Source: Dromiciops gliroides (Eukaryota > Chordata > Mammalia > Microbiotheria > Microbiotheriidae). Taken from it: a stretch of 64,000 bases of DNA. The DNA lies in contig NC_057862.1 in assembly GCF_019393635.1 (NCBI RefSeq), positions 241,341,941 through 241,405,940 on the forward strand. The letters are read 5' to 3'. Positions 43,340 to 54,266 of the stretch are shown piece by piece; the stretch's first letter is position 1; each line of letters begins with the position of its first letter. The notes beneath the pieces are model-generated. The model searched no databases. It saw nothing but the letters and a program-made list of their open reading frames with translations, and was not told where the DNA came from. Made by a program: the position numbers and the translations under genes.

Positions 43340-45190
43340 GTATATATCTTAGATACCAAACTGTCAGCTAAGAGATTTGATACTAAGGTTATTTTTCCAT
43401 TCACCCACATTTCCTTCTTAACCTAGATGCATTAATTTTTGCACTGAAGCATTTCAGTTTCATGTAATCAAACTTATCTGATCTTTTGTAATTGCCTCTC
43501 TCATTTGCTTAATTAAGAATATATCTATTCATACCTGTAATCTGTTTATCTTTTTTGTGGTATGATTTTAAAATTTATTTTTCTATTTGTTTTATTTTAA
43601 ATTTTTGTTGTTTAGTTTTGTCCATTTATTTAGAATTTTATTTTCCCCCAAATTACATGTAAAAGCAATTTTTAACATAGATTTTTAAAACTTTGTGTTC
43701 CAAATTATCTTCCTCCCTCCCCTCAATCTCCCTTTAAAAATGCAAGCAATTCAATATATGTTATACATGTGTAGTCATGCAAAACATTTCCACATTAGTC
43801 AGGTTGTGAAAGAAAACAAACAAAAAACTTAAGAAAAATGAACTAAAAAAAATTATACTTCAATCTGTATTCAGATACCATTAGTTCTTTTTCTGGAGAT
43901 GGATTGAATTTTTCCTAAGTCCTTCAGAGTTGTTTTAGATCATTGTATTGCCTAAAATAGCTAAGTCATCCACAGCCGATCATCTTACAATATTGCTGTT
44001 ACTTTGTATACAACACATTTAACTTTGCATCAGCTCATATAAGTCTTTCCAGGTTTTTCTGATAGCATCCTGCTCATCATTTCTTATAGCACAATAGCGT
44101 TCCAGCATAATCTCATCCCATAATTTGTTCAGCCATTCCCCAATTGATGGACATATCTTCAGTTTCAAATTCAACCTTTTTTTTTTTATCTCTTTTTGAC
44201 TATCAAGCTAATAGTGGTATTACTAGGTCGAAAAGTATACATGGTTTTATAGTCTTTTGACCATAGTTCCAAATTGCTCTACAGAATATTTAAATTGGTT
44301 TACAACTTCACCAACAATGCATTAATGTCTCATTTTCTCCATATCCCCTACAACATTTGTCATTTTCCTCTGCTGTCCTATGATCCAATCTAATAGATAT
44401 GAGGTAGTACCCAGAATTGTTTTGACCTGAATCTCTCCAATCAACGGTGAGTTAGAGTGTTTTTTTTTTCATATGGCTATAGGTAGCTTTGATTATATCA
44501 TTTGAAAACTTCATATCTTTTGATCATCTCTCAATTGGGGAATGGCTCTGATTTTAATAAATTTGACTCAGTTCTCTATGTGTTTGAGAAATGAGACTTG
44601 CCAGACAAACTTGCTTGAAATTTTTTTCAGTTACTATTGCTAACTATATTTCCTTCCATCCTATTCCCTCCCCATGACATTTATTTTCTATCTTCTTTCA
44701 CCCTGTCCGTCCTCAAAAGTGTTTTGCTTCTGACTGCCCCCTTCCCCAATCTGCCTTCCCTTCTATCACCACCCCCATCTTCCCATCCATTGTATAAGCT
44801 TTTTCTTGTTTCTTTTATGTGAGATACTTTACCCATTCCACCTCTCCCAGTGTATTCCTCTCACCCCTTATTTTATTTTTTAAAGATATCATCCCTTCAT
44901 ATTCAACTCACACTTGTGCCCTCTATCTAAATATACTCCATCCAGTTGCCCTAATAATGAAAAAGTTCTTATGAACTTTTTTTTCATGTAGGAATATAAA
45001 GATTTTAACTTTTTAATATCTCTTAGGATTTCCTTTTCCTGTTTACCTTTTTATGCTTCTCTAGGGTCTTGTATTTGAAAGTCAAATTTTCTATTCAGCT
45101 CAGGCCTTTTCATCAAGAATGCCTGAAAGTTCTTTCTTTCATTGAATTCCCATTTCTCCTTGAAGTATTGTGCTCACTTTTGCTGGCGGG

Positions 45191-45565
45191 TGATTCGGGC
45201 TAAAATTCTAGCTAGTCTGTCTAAAATATCTAATGAGTAGTCGCCAATAAATTATAAGCTTTAGCAAGAGTTAGACTTTTAAGCATTTATTAAGGAGAAT
45301 AAGAATTTGGTAAAGAGAGAGAGAGAGGCCTACATTCATCTATCTATTAAAGGGAAGTACATTTCTAGCTCCCCTCTCCGCCAGAGTCCCCAGGAAAAAA
45401 AGAGAGAGTCAGAGCACCAGGCCCTCCCTTCTTCCTCCCACCAGCAAACATCACTTCCTGATGCCAAAGAAAAGACGCATAGTCTTGCCCTCAAAGACCT
45501 TCACCTCATGGGCGGAGCTCTTCTACAGTAAGTCTCCAGCAGGTGGCATCATTCCAATCGTTACA
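45191..45565 (-). mobile_element. solo LTR of TGTAACGATTGG type
   Basis: GGGCTAAAATTCTAGCTAG to CCAATCGTTACA in minus orientation, closely matching 21566-21935. The left border is uncertain by a few bases and I see no clean TSD. It interrupts the L1 ORF1. Confidence 0.88.
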
Positions 45566-46224
45566 ATTGTAATCCAAGTTCCTTTGCCTTCAGGAATATC
45601 GTATTCCAAGCCCTCCTATCCTTTAATTTAGAAGCTGCTAGATCTTGTGTTGTCCTGACTGTGGCTCCACAATACTCGAATTGTTTCTTTCTGGCTGCTT
45701 GCAATATTTTCTCCTTGACGTGAGAGCTCTGGAATTTAGCTATAATTTTATAGGAAGTTTTCATTTTGGGATCTCTTTCAGGAGATGATCAGTGGGTTCC
45801 TTCAATTTCTATTTTACCTTCTGGTTCTAAAACATCAGGGCAATTTTCTCTGACAATTTCTTGGAAGATGATGTCTAAGCTCTTTTTTTGATCATAGTTT
45901 TCAAGTTGTCCAATAATTTTCACATCATCTCTCCTGGATCTATTTTCCAAGTTAGTTGTTTTTCCAAGGAGATATTTTACATTGCCTTCTATTTCTTCAT
46001 TGTTTTTGGTTTTGCTTTATTGTTCTTGATTCCTCATAAAGTCATTAGCTTCCATTTGCTCAATCCTAATCTTTAAGGAATGATTATCTTCAGAGAGCTT
46101 TTGTAACTCCTTTTCCATTTGGCCCATTCAGCTTTTCATAGCGTTCTTTTCCTCATTGGCTTTTTGTGCCTCTTTTACCATTTTACCCAGTATGTTTTTT
46201 AAGGTGATATTTTCTTTGGTATTT

Positions 46225-46249
46225 GTGTGTGTGTGTGTGTGTGTGTGTC
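46225..46249. repeat. (TG)n microsatellite
   Basis: About twelve TG units inside the decayed L1 ORF1. Confidence 0.92.
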
Positions 46250-46339
46250 CTTTACCAAGCTGTTGACTTTTTTCATGATTTTCTTGCATCACTCTCATTT
46301 TCTCTTTCCATTTTTTTCCCTGCCTCTCTTACTTTATTT

Positions 46340-46501
46340 ATTTTTTTAATTTTTAAATTTTTTTGGTGAGGCAATTGGGGTTAAGTGACTTGCCCAGGGT
46401 CACACAGCTAGTTAAGTGTTAAGTGTCTGAGGCCGGATTTGAACTCTGGTACTCCTGACTCCAGGGCCGGTGCTCTCTCCACTGCACCACCTAGCTGCCC
46501 C
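46340..46501 (-). mobile_element. short tRNA-derived SINE (Mar1/WSINE1 type)
   Basis: A T-rich tail complement, GGTGAGGCAATTGGGGTTAA, body, ending CACCTAGCTGCCCCC. TSD CTTACTTTATTT at 46328-46339 and 46502-46513. Confidence 0.95.
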
Positions 46502-47450
46502 CTTACTTTATTTTTAAAGTCCTTTTTGAGCTCTTCTATGACCTGAGACCAACTCATATTTTTCTTGAAAGCTTTGGATGAAGGAGCTTTGACTTTATCT
46601 TCTTCTGAGGGTGTATTTTGATCTTCCTTGTCACTATAGAAACTTTCTAGGGTCAGCATTTTTTTTTTCTGTTTGCTCATTTTCCCAGCCTATTTTTTGA
46701 CTCATCTCTTTCTTAAAGTGGGGGCACTGCTTCCAGTGCTTCAGGGGATTTGAGCAGCTGTTCTCTGAGATACTTCTAGGAATTTGTAAGTTTTTAGATC
46801 TTCCAAGGTGGGATGATTTAAGGAAAGGCATGTTTACTACTCTCCTGGTCTGTGCTCTGGACAGAGTACAGGCCTGCTTTTCTGCCCTGGAACTATGAAA
46901 CCTGCTCCACTGTGGTTGCAACCTCTTGTGTGCTTGTGCTCCTCCCCCATCTGGTACTGCCACCAACTTTGACCTGGATCCAAGTATGGGCAAAACAAGA
47001 ATCCTGCCTCAGTTCTAGCGAAGAGACCCCTGTAATCTCCTTCTGGCCAGGTGTTCAACCCCTTACCATCTGTGGGCTGAGTTCTGCTGCTGATTCAGAG
47101 GCTCCCAAGGCCTGGTTTGCTGGGGCTGGATATGTGCTGGGGTTGGATATGCACTGGCATGGCGTTTGCTAGGTTGCTCTCCACTCTTACCCTGGCACAA
47201 CAGACCTTTCCTGCTGACCTTCTAAATTGTCTTTGGCTGGAAAATCATTTCACCCTCTCCTTTTGTGGAGTTCTCCTGCTCTAGGAATTGTCTTATGGCA
47301 TTATTTGAAGGTATTTGGAGGGGCCTTGGGGAGAGCTCAGGTAATTCACTGCCTTTCCTCTGCCATCTTGGCTCTGCCCCCAAGATATTGGTATGATCTT
47401 TTTAAAACAATAATTTTATTTTTAAAATTACCCCAAATTTTTCTTCTTTC

Positions 47451-48284
47451 TGTTAGAATATTTTTGCTAACTTGGGGGGACTAATCTAACTGGGGGCCAA
47501 AACTGTGGATGTTTGACTGGCTGGCTATCCGACTGCTATTAATATAATATGGGCCATTTTTTCCCCCACTACCTCTCAGACTGATAAGGAAAAAAGGATT
47601 AAAATGCCTCTTAAAGCAATCAAAGCAGAGTTTATTTATAAAAATCAATGTAAAAGATAAGGGTAAAGAAATGCAAATTATATGACCTGTCTGCTTTTAA
47701 TATAATAAAGTTTCCACCTGCCTCTTGCCTAAGGGTATGCTGCTTGGACCTTTTGCCTTGCCTGGAACTTTCTTAGTGTCCTCCTGTGTCTCCTCACCAA
47801 CCGACCTTCTTCTAGCATTCCCTCTCTATATGTAGCCTCAGTCTCCTTAGTGAACCCCCTTTCTATACTGGCATGACAAACCCCTGTGTCTCTCTCTCTC
47901 TCTCTCTCATAGACCTCCTTGCATTCTCTTAGTCCTCCGGCGTCCCCTCTCGCTTTTTTTACTGTCTGTCCACCCCCCTTCAGTGTCTCTAGTGTCCCAT
48001 TTTATTAACTTTCTCTTTCAGGTGAAACCCAGGCTCGCCATTCCCCCCCCCCCCCCCCGGCCCAGGGCCAGCCCAAGCCCTGTGCTTCCCAGGCCAAGCT
48101 GGGGACTAGGCGAAGCAAACCCCAGCATCTCCCCTGTTTTTTGTGCGTGCCATGCCTTGCCTGGGACTTTTCATCTGTGCAGCTTAGCCTGGCTCAGAAG
48201 CACATCTCCCCCCACCCCCCCTGCAGCTGAAGAAGAGGAGGGGAAGCTCTGCTGGGGAGCCTGAGGCTAATTTTAATACCTACA
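47451..48284 (-). mobile_element. ERV-B 3' LTR
   Basis: TGTTAGAATATTTT to TTTTAATACCTACA, 834 bases. Its left part matches the right part of the LTR at 7633-8841 in reverse complement; its right part matches the partial LTR at 50950-51328. Contains a TC repeat (47889-47909) and a C run (48043-48058). Confidence 0.88.
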
Positions 48285-49555
48285 GTCCCCCCTTTGCTTT
48301 GACAAGAAACATGGTGTGTTTCCTTGATGCAGGAGCAAAACAAAATACCATAACCTATGCTAGGACATAATGCTAATAACACAGGAAAAGAAAATTTTGT
48401 CCAGAGGGGCAATCCCTCATGGACTTGCACTTTGACAATGCCCACAGAGGGAAGGACTCTGTAGAAAATACACATTCCAGATGGTGTATGTAGGAAGAAA
48501 CAAAAATGTCCATTTAAAATCCTTAAATGTTATCTTTGAAGGAAGGTTGAGATGTCATCAGGGGAACTGGACTCTGGGCTGGATTCTGGCTGTCTCTGGA
48601 ACTGCTGAGCTTTCACTAGTCTTTAGTATAGCATTGTCCAAAAATGTTCAAATTAAATAATGAAGGTTCTTCAAAATATACAAAACAAATTTAAACTTGA
48701 TATATACACAACATATTGGAGTCCCCCCTTTGGAGGATATTTATACCCATAAGCAATACAAAATTGAGACAGTTTATGACATTACTAACACTTTTTAACC
48801 ATTATATGTCTGGATCAAGGCCAAATTTAGTAATGTGTTTGTGATGACACTTGAAAATGTTACGGAAAGGTTACCATACCACATCTCGTGGTGCATAGAC
48901 ATCCAGTAATTGTGCTAGGCCTCAGGTGGATGGATTCTAACCACGCCACCAGACTGAATGAAAAAGTCAAGTTAAGTTAAACTAGGTGCATGGGCTGGAG
49001 CTTTCATGACAACAGGCCAATTTTTGGAGGGAGAGATGTGCCCTACATAGTTGCTATTATCAAACTATGAACTTACTGAATGTATTTGGACTAAGGGAAT
49101 TCCACCTCCAGGTTTCGCTGAATGGCTGTTCTCTCACAGTCTCCATTAGGGCATCTTATGTGTACCTGTCTCTCCTCCTGTTGTACATATATTTTCTCCA
49201 AGGCCTGCATCGTGGAGTGGAGTCATCTCCATCAAGCTCAGTGTAAGAGCAATTAGTCTCTGAAATGGTAAGTTTCCATAATTCATAAATCTCATATTAA
49301 TTTCACCAAAGACAATATGATGGTAAAAATGCGTGTTATGCTGCCTAAGGTAGGACACACTTGTAATATATACAATAATCTCAAACCATACCCAGAGTCA
49401 TTTGGGAAAGTGGTACAATGACCAATACACTAAAATTACTATTCTTTCACTAAGGATAATAAAAGCTATATACATAGTCACAATGACATATTAATGATGA
49501 ATGAATATAAATGACTGAAAATATTAAACATTATTACAAAATCTTCATTAAGCAA
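48285..49555 (-). mobile_element. ERV-B internal 3' region
   Basis: AATTTTGTCCAGAGGGGCAA, CATAACCTATGCTA, TGTCTGGATCAAGGCCAAAT and ACACTTGAAAATGTTA each have partners in ERV-A 32260-33500. Minus frame 49146-49358 (THFYHHIVFGEINMRFMNYG, GENICTTGGETGTHKMP) also recurs in the fragment at 36850. Function unknown; broken. Confidence 0.75.
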
Positions 49556-50001
49556 TGTGATGTTTAAAATCTAAATTGTGGTCACCTTAAATTAGAAGCT
49601 TTAGCACCAGTCCTTGGGCATTAAACATTTATTAAAGCCTACAGATATTCCCATGGAGTTCAGAAAGTTAAGAAAAAAGCCTATTTAGCCTAGAGTTACA
49701 GACTGGTCTGGTTTTTCCTCAAGTCCTCTGCCACAAGCCTGCTTCAATCAGAATCTCTCTCCAGCAAGCTGATTGTGGAAGCTTTTTATAGGTCTGGAAC
49801 AGAGGCGGTCCTTACACACTGCTTCAAGCTGACTGGTTGGCGTCAACCAAATCCATTGGTTCTGAAGGTGTTCTCAAGGTGTGATTACAATCCAGTTAAC
49901 TTGAAGTAGGCTAATCAGCATTTAATCACTCTCACTTGATTCAATCAGTCTAGATTAATCTCCAGGTTTGAGTATCTGCTAAATCCCATTATTTTATCAC
50001 A
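49556..50001 (-). mobile_element. solo LTR of TGTGAT type inside ERV-B
   Basis: TGTGATGTTTAAAATC to TTATTTTATCACA, 446 bases. Exact 4-bp TSD GCAA at 49552-49555 and 50002-50005. Confidence 0.94.
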
Positions 50002-50398
50002 GCAACATCATTTTGTCCATAAAATTCTCTTTCTAGTACAATGACAATAAAAGATATTTGAAGTGATAAACAATTTATCAAAAAAAGCTTAAACATCAGC
50101 ATACTTGAAGTGATAAACAGTTTATCAAAAGAACCAAAACATCAGTGAGACTCAATATGTCTATTAATTGTCTTACAAATTAAGCAATAGGGTTCAATAA
50201 CCCTTTTCATAAGTTACAGGTTCAGTAACCCTTTCTAGATGTTAAAGCCATATGCTCTTTGTGGAGAAGTTCTTCACCTACAAATGGTGCAGGTAGAATG
50301 AGATGACTTGGATCAAATTGCGGCCAAGCAGGAACAGGAGCAGCAACATCAGCAGGCTGGTTCAATTCTGCTATAGCTGAAAAATGCTGGGAATCCAG

Positions 50399-50590
50399 CT
50401 ATAAAGACATTTGGATAGAAATTTTTGTCAGAGCCACAAGTGGCTTACCGATTTCACCAAAACAGGGTATCCATTGCCTGCAATACCCAGCTGCTCCCAG
50501 AATGGCCCTTAGCTGCTTCTTGGTTAATTCTGCTACTCTTTCGGCTTTTAATAAGCAATCATAATATGTGTCCTCAACTTTGAGGGTCAC
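50399..50590 (-). pseudogene. ERV-B RT connection piece (fossil)
   Basis: Minus frame with QLRAILGAAGYCRQWIPCFG and IGKPLVALTK. The block LRxxLGxAGYCRxWIPxF followed by KPLxxLTK is diagnostic of the gamma-type retroviral RT after its active-site domain. Broken fossil. Confidence 0.88.
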
Positions 50591-50949
50591 GTGAGGTTCG
50601 TTACTCTGGGGAGGATGAATTGGAGTAGGGAGGGTTAATGTATTTAAAATCTGGAAAAATAAAATTTTTAGTATTTACTGTTGTCTCCTCCCCTGTAAAC
50701 CATCACTTCTCTATATTTCCCTGATCTGTACCCTTTTGAGAGGGTCTGTGACTGTTCTCATTTTGCTCCTTTATATCTCTCTGAAAAGGCCTATAACTGT
50801 TTTGACTTCACCTCTCTGTATGTCCCTGAAAAGATCTATATCTATTTTGATTCTGTTTATAATAAAGCCTACAATTGCCTTGGTTCTGTCCTGTACCTTT
50901 CTGATAGGGTCTTCTAGAGTTACACTGATTCTGTCCTTCTCTTGTCAGA

Positions 50950-51328
50950 CCCTCTCTTTACTGTCGCACCAAATGCCTGAAAAACCCCTTACTCTGTACC
51001 ACTCCTTCCTCTGTCTGTCTGCCCCCCTCTTCAGCGTCTCTAGTGTCCTTTTTTATTAACTTTCTCTTTCAGGTGAAACCCTGGCTCACCACCCCCAGGG
51101 CCAGCTCGAGCCCCGTGCTGCCTGGGCCAAGCTGGGGACTGGGCGAAGCAAACCCCAGCGTCTCCCCTATTTTTCATGCACCTCTCCGCTGTGCACACAG
51201 GCGCACCTTGCCTGGGGCTTTTCATCCACGAAGTTTACAGGCTTAGAGGGTAACAGCTGAGGCTCAGCTGAAGCAGAGGAGGATGGGAAACTCTGCTGGG
51301 GAGCCTGAGGCTAATTTTAATGCCTACA
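50950..51328 (-). mobile_element. ERV-B 5' LTR, partial
   Basis: GTGTCCTTTTTTATTAACTT, CTTTCAGGTGAAACC, GGCGAAGCAAACCCCAGC and the end TTTTAATGCCTACA match the LTR at 47451-48284. Its left border is approximate. Confidence 0.82.
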
Positions 51329-52920
51329 TTTCCCTCCCAACTCCTATCTGCAACTCAGTTGAGGAAGGAAAACAAATCCACTGTTACAAACATGTATAGT
51401 CAAACAAGGCAAATATTCACATTGGCCATATTAAGAAAAATTGTTTCATTCTGTACTCTGATTCCTCTTCTCTGTTAGAAGGTGGGTAGCATGGTGCATC
51501 ATGAATCCTCTGGGCTTGTGGTTGGGCTATGCTGATCAGAGTTCCCAAGTCTTTTAGAGTTGTCTAAAATATCATTATTATTCTATAAACTGTTCTTTTG
51601 GTTCTGCTCATTTCTGTATTAGTTCAAAGAAGTCTTCCTGGGTTTTTCTGAAACCATCCCCTTCATTATTTCTTGCAGCACAGTAGTTTTCCTATCACAC
51701 ATATAACTTGTTTAGCCATGCCCCCACTGATTAGCATCCCTTCATTTTCCAATTCTTGCTACCCCGAAAAGAATTTTTGTACATTAATTATAATTTGTTT
51801 TGCTTAGGATTAATTCCTCCCTTAATCTACCCTCTTTCATTTTCCTCCTTCTGTTTTTTGCTTTCTGTTTCCCTGTTGACTGAAATGCATTTTTGTACCC
51901 AAATGTGTATATATCCTTCTCTCCTTTGATCAGTTAAAATGAGAGGGAAGTTCAAGTGTCAGCCTCCCCGCTTCTGTTTACATAGGTGTTTACCAGAATA
52001 GCCTAATTATGTGACATAATTCTCCCTCTTTCCCTACTATATTCCTCTTGACCTGCTTTACCAATTTTCTTTTAAAATGATTAAGATGAATCACTCTTAG
52101 GCCTTCTGTCTAATTAAACACTTTCTGTTGCCCCTGATAATTATAGAGTCCAGACCTCTCTCTCTTTGTATACCAATCTAGGCTAGATAAATGCCTGACT
52201 TTTTCTTGCATTTCCTGATCAGGATTCATATAGCCTGCCATATTTTCTAGATCTGTTCAGATGTGTTTGAGGGGGAGCGAGAATTCACTGTACTTATTGC
52301 TATTCTTCCAGCTGGTATAATTTGTAATATTAAGGTCATGCTGAGTTGTTGAATTCAATGATTTCTAACTGCCCCTTGTCTGATCTGTTTCCATTGATGA
52401 ACTTCTCCATTTTTAAACATCTTTGATGACTTGCTTTATAATAAAGTTTGAAGTCTGAAGGTACAATTCCCCCTTGATCTTTTTTTCATTAATTCCTTTG
52501 ATATTTTAGAACTTTTCTTTCTATAAATTAGTTATATTTAATTGAATTCTGTAAAGCAGACATGTCAAATATGTGGCCAAAGCCAGACTAAAATATGTGA
52601 AAATATTTAATAAAATAAAGAAAAATATAGTAACATATAACATTACATTTTAAAATTAAGTCAACATGCAGCCCCTAGCAATCCTTATGTATGGTTTAGT
52701 GGTGCTGTTTCTATTTTGAGTTTGACATCACTGCTGTAAAGTATCCCTTTGTTAGTTTGATAGGAAAGCATCAAAAATGTAAATTAACTTTGGTAGCATT
52801 ATTTTTATTGTGTCAGACTAGCCATTGGCACTGAATATTCTCCCAGCTATTTAAGCTGTTGTGTAGCAACTTACACCTGAATTTTTACAAATATTTTATG
52901 TCAGTCTCACTGGTTTATAG
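51329..52920 (-). mobile_element. old L1 LINE remains
   Basis: The 3' UTR and ORF2 C-terminal pattern (ACATATAACTTGTTTAGCCATG) continues from 47409-47450 across ERV-B. A pyrimidine-rich part (51830-52200) recalls an L1 spacer, and 52430-52560 (TTATAATAAAGTTTGAAG, TTCATTAATTCCTTTGATA) is ORF2-like again. It is too decayed for frames. Confidence 0.5.
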
Positions 52921-53004
52921 TCGCATCAGTTTTTTTTTTTTTTTTGTTTTCGTTGAGAGTGTTTGGATACAGATTTACAGAGCGTATTTGAAGGGTGAAT
53001 CTAG

Positions 53005-53200
53005 AAAGATGAGGCAGCATGATATGTAGTGGAAAAGGCAGTATACTTGGGGTCAGGGGACCAGAATTCTAGTCCCACTTCTCCAACTTCATAACTACAA
53101 GTCATTTAATATTCTGAGCCTCATTTTTATCACCTGACTTACCGTGAGGAAAGTGCCTTATAAACTTTAGAACACTCTATCAATGTTATTTATTAATAAA
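53005..53200 (+). mobile_element. MIR/THER1-type CORE-SINE
   Basis: GCATGATATGTAGTGGAAAAG, CCAGAATTCTAGTCCCACTTC, TCTGAGCCTCATTTTTATCA and a CTTATAAACTTT end follow the MIR-type head, CORE and tail. Confidence 0.65.
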
Positions 53201-53212
53201 CTAAAAAAAAAA

Positions 53213-53478
53213 AGTATTTTATGTAGGGTACAGTAGATAGAGCACCAGGCTTAGAGTCAAGAAGATCTGAGTTCAGATCTATCTTCAGAATAGCTGTGTG
53301 ACCCTAGCCAAGTCACTTAATCTGTATTTGTCTCAGGTTCCTCATCTGTAAATAGGGATATGATGGTACCTACCTCCTACAGTTGTTGTGAGGATCAAAT
53401 AAGATAATAATCGCAAAGCACTTAACATAGTGTCTGGCAAATAGTAAGCACTATATAAATGTTAGCCATTATTATAAT
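53213..53478 (+). mobile_element. MIR/THER1-type CORE-SINE, near full length
   Basis: Head GTACAGTAGATAGAGCACCAG, then TAGCTGTGTGACCCTAGCC, TCAGGTTCCTCATCTGTAA, then TGTTGTGAGGATCAAATAAG and the L2-like tail AGCACTATATAAATGTTAGC. All parts are in order. Confidence 0.82.
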
Positions 53479-53479
53479 G

Positions 53480-54096
53480 TATTTTGGTAGATTAATCTCG
53501 AAGCTTTTAAATATATTTTGTTGTTAATTTGAATATTGGTGCTTCTTGGATTTTATTATATGGAAATACTATTGATTTTGTGGGTTTATTTTGTAGACTG
53601 CAACTTTGCTGAAGTTATATTGTCTCAACTAGTACCTTTGCTGATTCCCCAGGATTTTCTCAGTAAACCTTCATGGCATCAGCAGATGGATAATTTTAAT
53701 TTCATCTTTGTCTACCTTCACACCTTTGCTTTCTTTCTCTTGTCTTAGGGCAAACTTTGATAGGATTAATAGCTTGCAGTTTTTCTGATAACTTTTTCAT
53801 ATCCTTTGCCCATTTATTTAATGGAGGGTAGTTTTGGGGTTACATATTTGCATCAATTTCTTATGTAGTTTAGATAGTTAACCTACATTGGATATGGTTG
53901 AAGCAAAGTCTTTTTTCAATAATCAGTAGCTTCCTGTTTTAAGCCCTGCTGCACTTATTTTGTTTCTGAAAAAGTTTTTGAATTTCTTGAAATTAAAAAA
54001 AAAGACAAAACTATTTCATCTTTTTTAATCTTCTGTGATCCTTGTTTGGTTAGGAATTCACCACTTAGTATTATGGATTCTCTTCAATTTTTTTTC
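53480..54096 (-). mobile_element. old L1 LINE remains
   Basis: ORF2-like decayed sequence (TTTGCATCAATTTCTTATG, AATCAGTAGCTTCCTGTTTT). The 70-codon frame at 53536-53748 lies on the other strand and is a shadow. Confidence 0.4.
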
Positions 54097-54109
54097 TGAT
54101 GATTTTTTT

Positions 54110-54253
54110 TTTTTTTTGGTGAGGCAATTGGGGCTAAGTGACTTGCTTAGGGTCACACAGCTATTAAGTGTTAAGTGTCTGAGGCCGGATTTGAACTCAC
54201 GTCCTCCTGACTCCAGGGCCGGTGCTCTATCCACTGCACCACCTAGCTGCCCC
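54110..54253 (-). mobile_element. short tRNA-derived SINE (Mar1/WSINE1 type)
   Basis: T run, GGTGAGGCAATTGGGGCTAA, body, ending CACCTAGCTGCCCC. TSD TGATGATTTTTTT at 54097-54109 and 54254-54266. Confidence 0.95.
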
Positions 54254-54266
54254 TGATGATTTTTTT

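Larger units (their letters stand above)
41530..43556 (-). mobile_element. old L1 LINE, split by two LTRs
   Basis: 3' UTR-like and ORF2 C-terminal sequence (ACATCAATTTATGTAAG, TTTGTTTAGCCATTTCCCAATTG) runs minus-ward through 42199-42780, a TATG-rich repeat, and resumes at 43344-43556 (TTTCATGTAATCAAACTTATC). LTRs sit at 41701-42198 and 42884-43339. No open frame remains. Confidence 0.6.
45566..46680 (-). pseudogene. L1 ORF1, decayed
   Basis: The start MSKQKKKMLTLESF lies at 46680 (minus strand, frame 46408-46680). The C-terminal domain reads VKEKILQAARKKQFEYCGATVR in frame 45561-45764. Its last part continues left of the LTR (to about 45060). A SINE at 46340-46501 and several breaks interrupt it. 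It is recognisably the same protein as at 1106-2271. Confidence 0.82.
43575..47387 (-). mobile_element. L1 with both ends but little ORF2 (HAL1-like)
   Basis: The 5' end CCATCTTGGCTCTGCCCCC (about 47370-47388) mirrors the 5' end of the L1 at 528. Leftwards follow a 5' UTR, ORF1 (46680 to about 45060), a pyrimidine-rich inter-ORF spacer (44640-45060), then directly a C-terminal scrap of ORF2 (about 44130-44620) and the 3' UTR. Endonuclease and RT parts are absent. Flanks share GGTATGAT plus a T/A run (43559 and 47390), a diverged TSD. A LTR and a SINE sit inside. Confidence 0.78.
47451..51328 (-). mobile_element. ERV-B: broken class I provirus
   Basis: A 4-bp TSD TTTC (47447-47450 and 51329-51332) brackets the whole. 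On the minus strand: partial LTR (about 50950-51328), an Asn/Gln-rich gag tract, an RT piece (50399-50590), a 3' region shared with ERV-A, a purine tract (complement of GTCCCCCCTTT at 48285) and an LTR (47451-48284). A later solo LTR (49556-50001) sits inside. No env is recognised. It is broken, with many breaks. The target was an old L1. Confidence 0.87.

Noticed and set aside
45307-45531. 74-codon plus frame with charged N-terminus
   Set aside because: It lies wholly within a solo LTR on the antisense strand.
46852-47172. 106-codon plus frame near the L1 5' end
   Set aside because: It is antisense to the GC-rich L1 5' UTR and has no motif.
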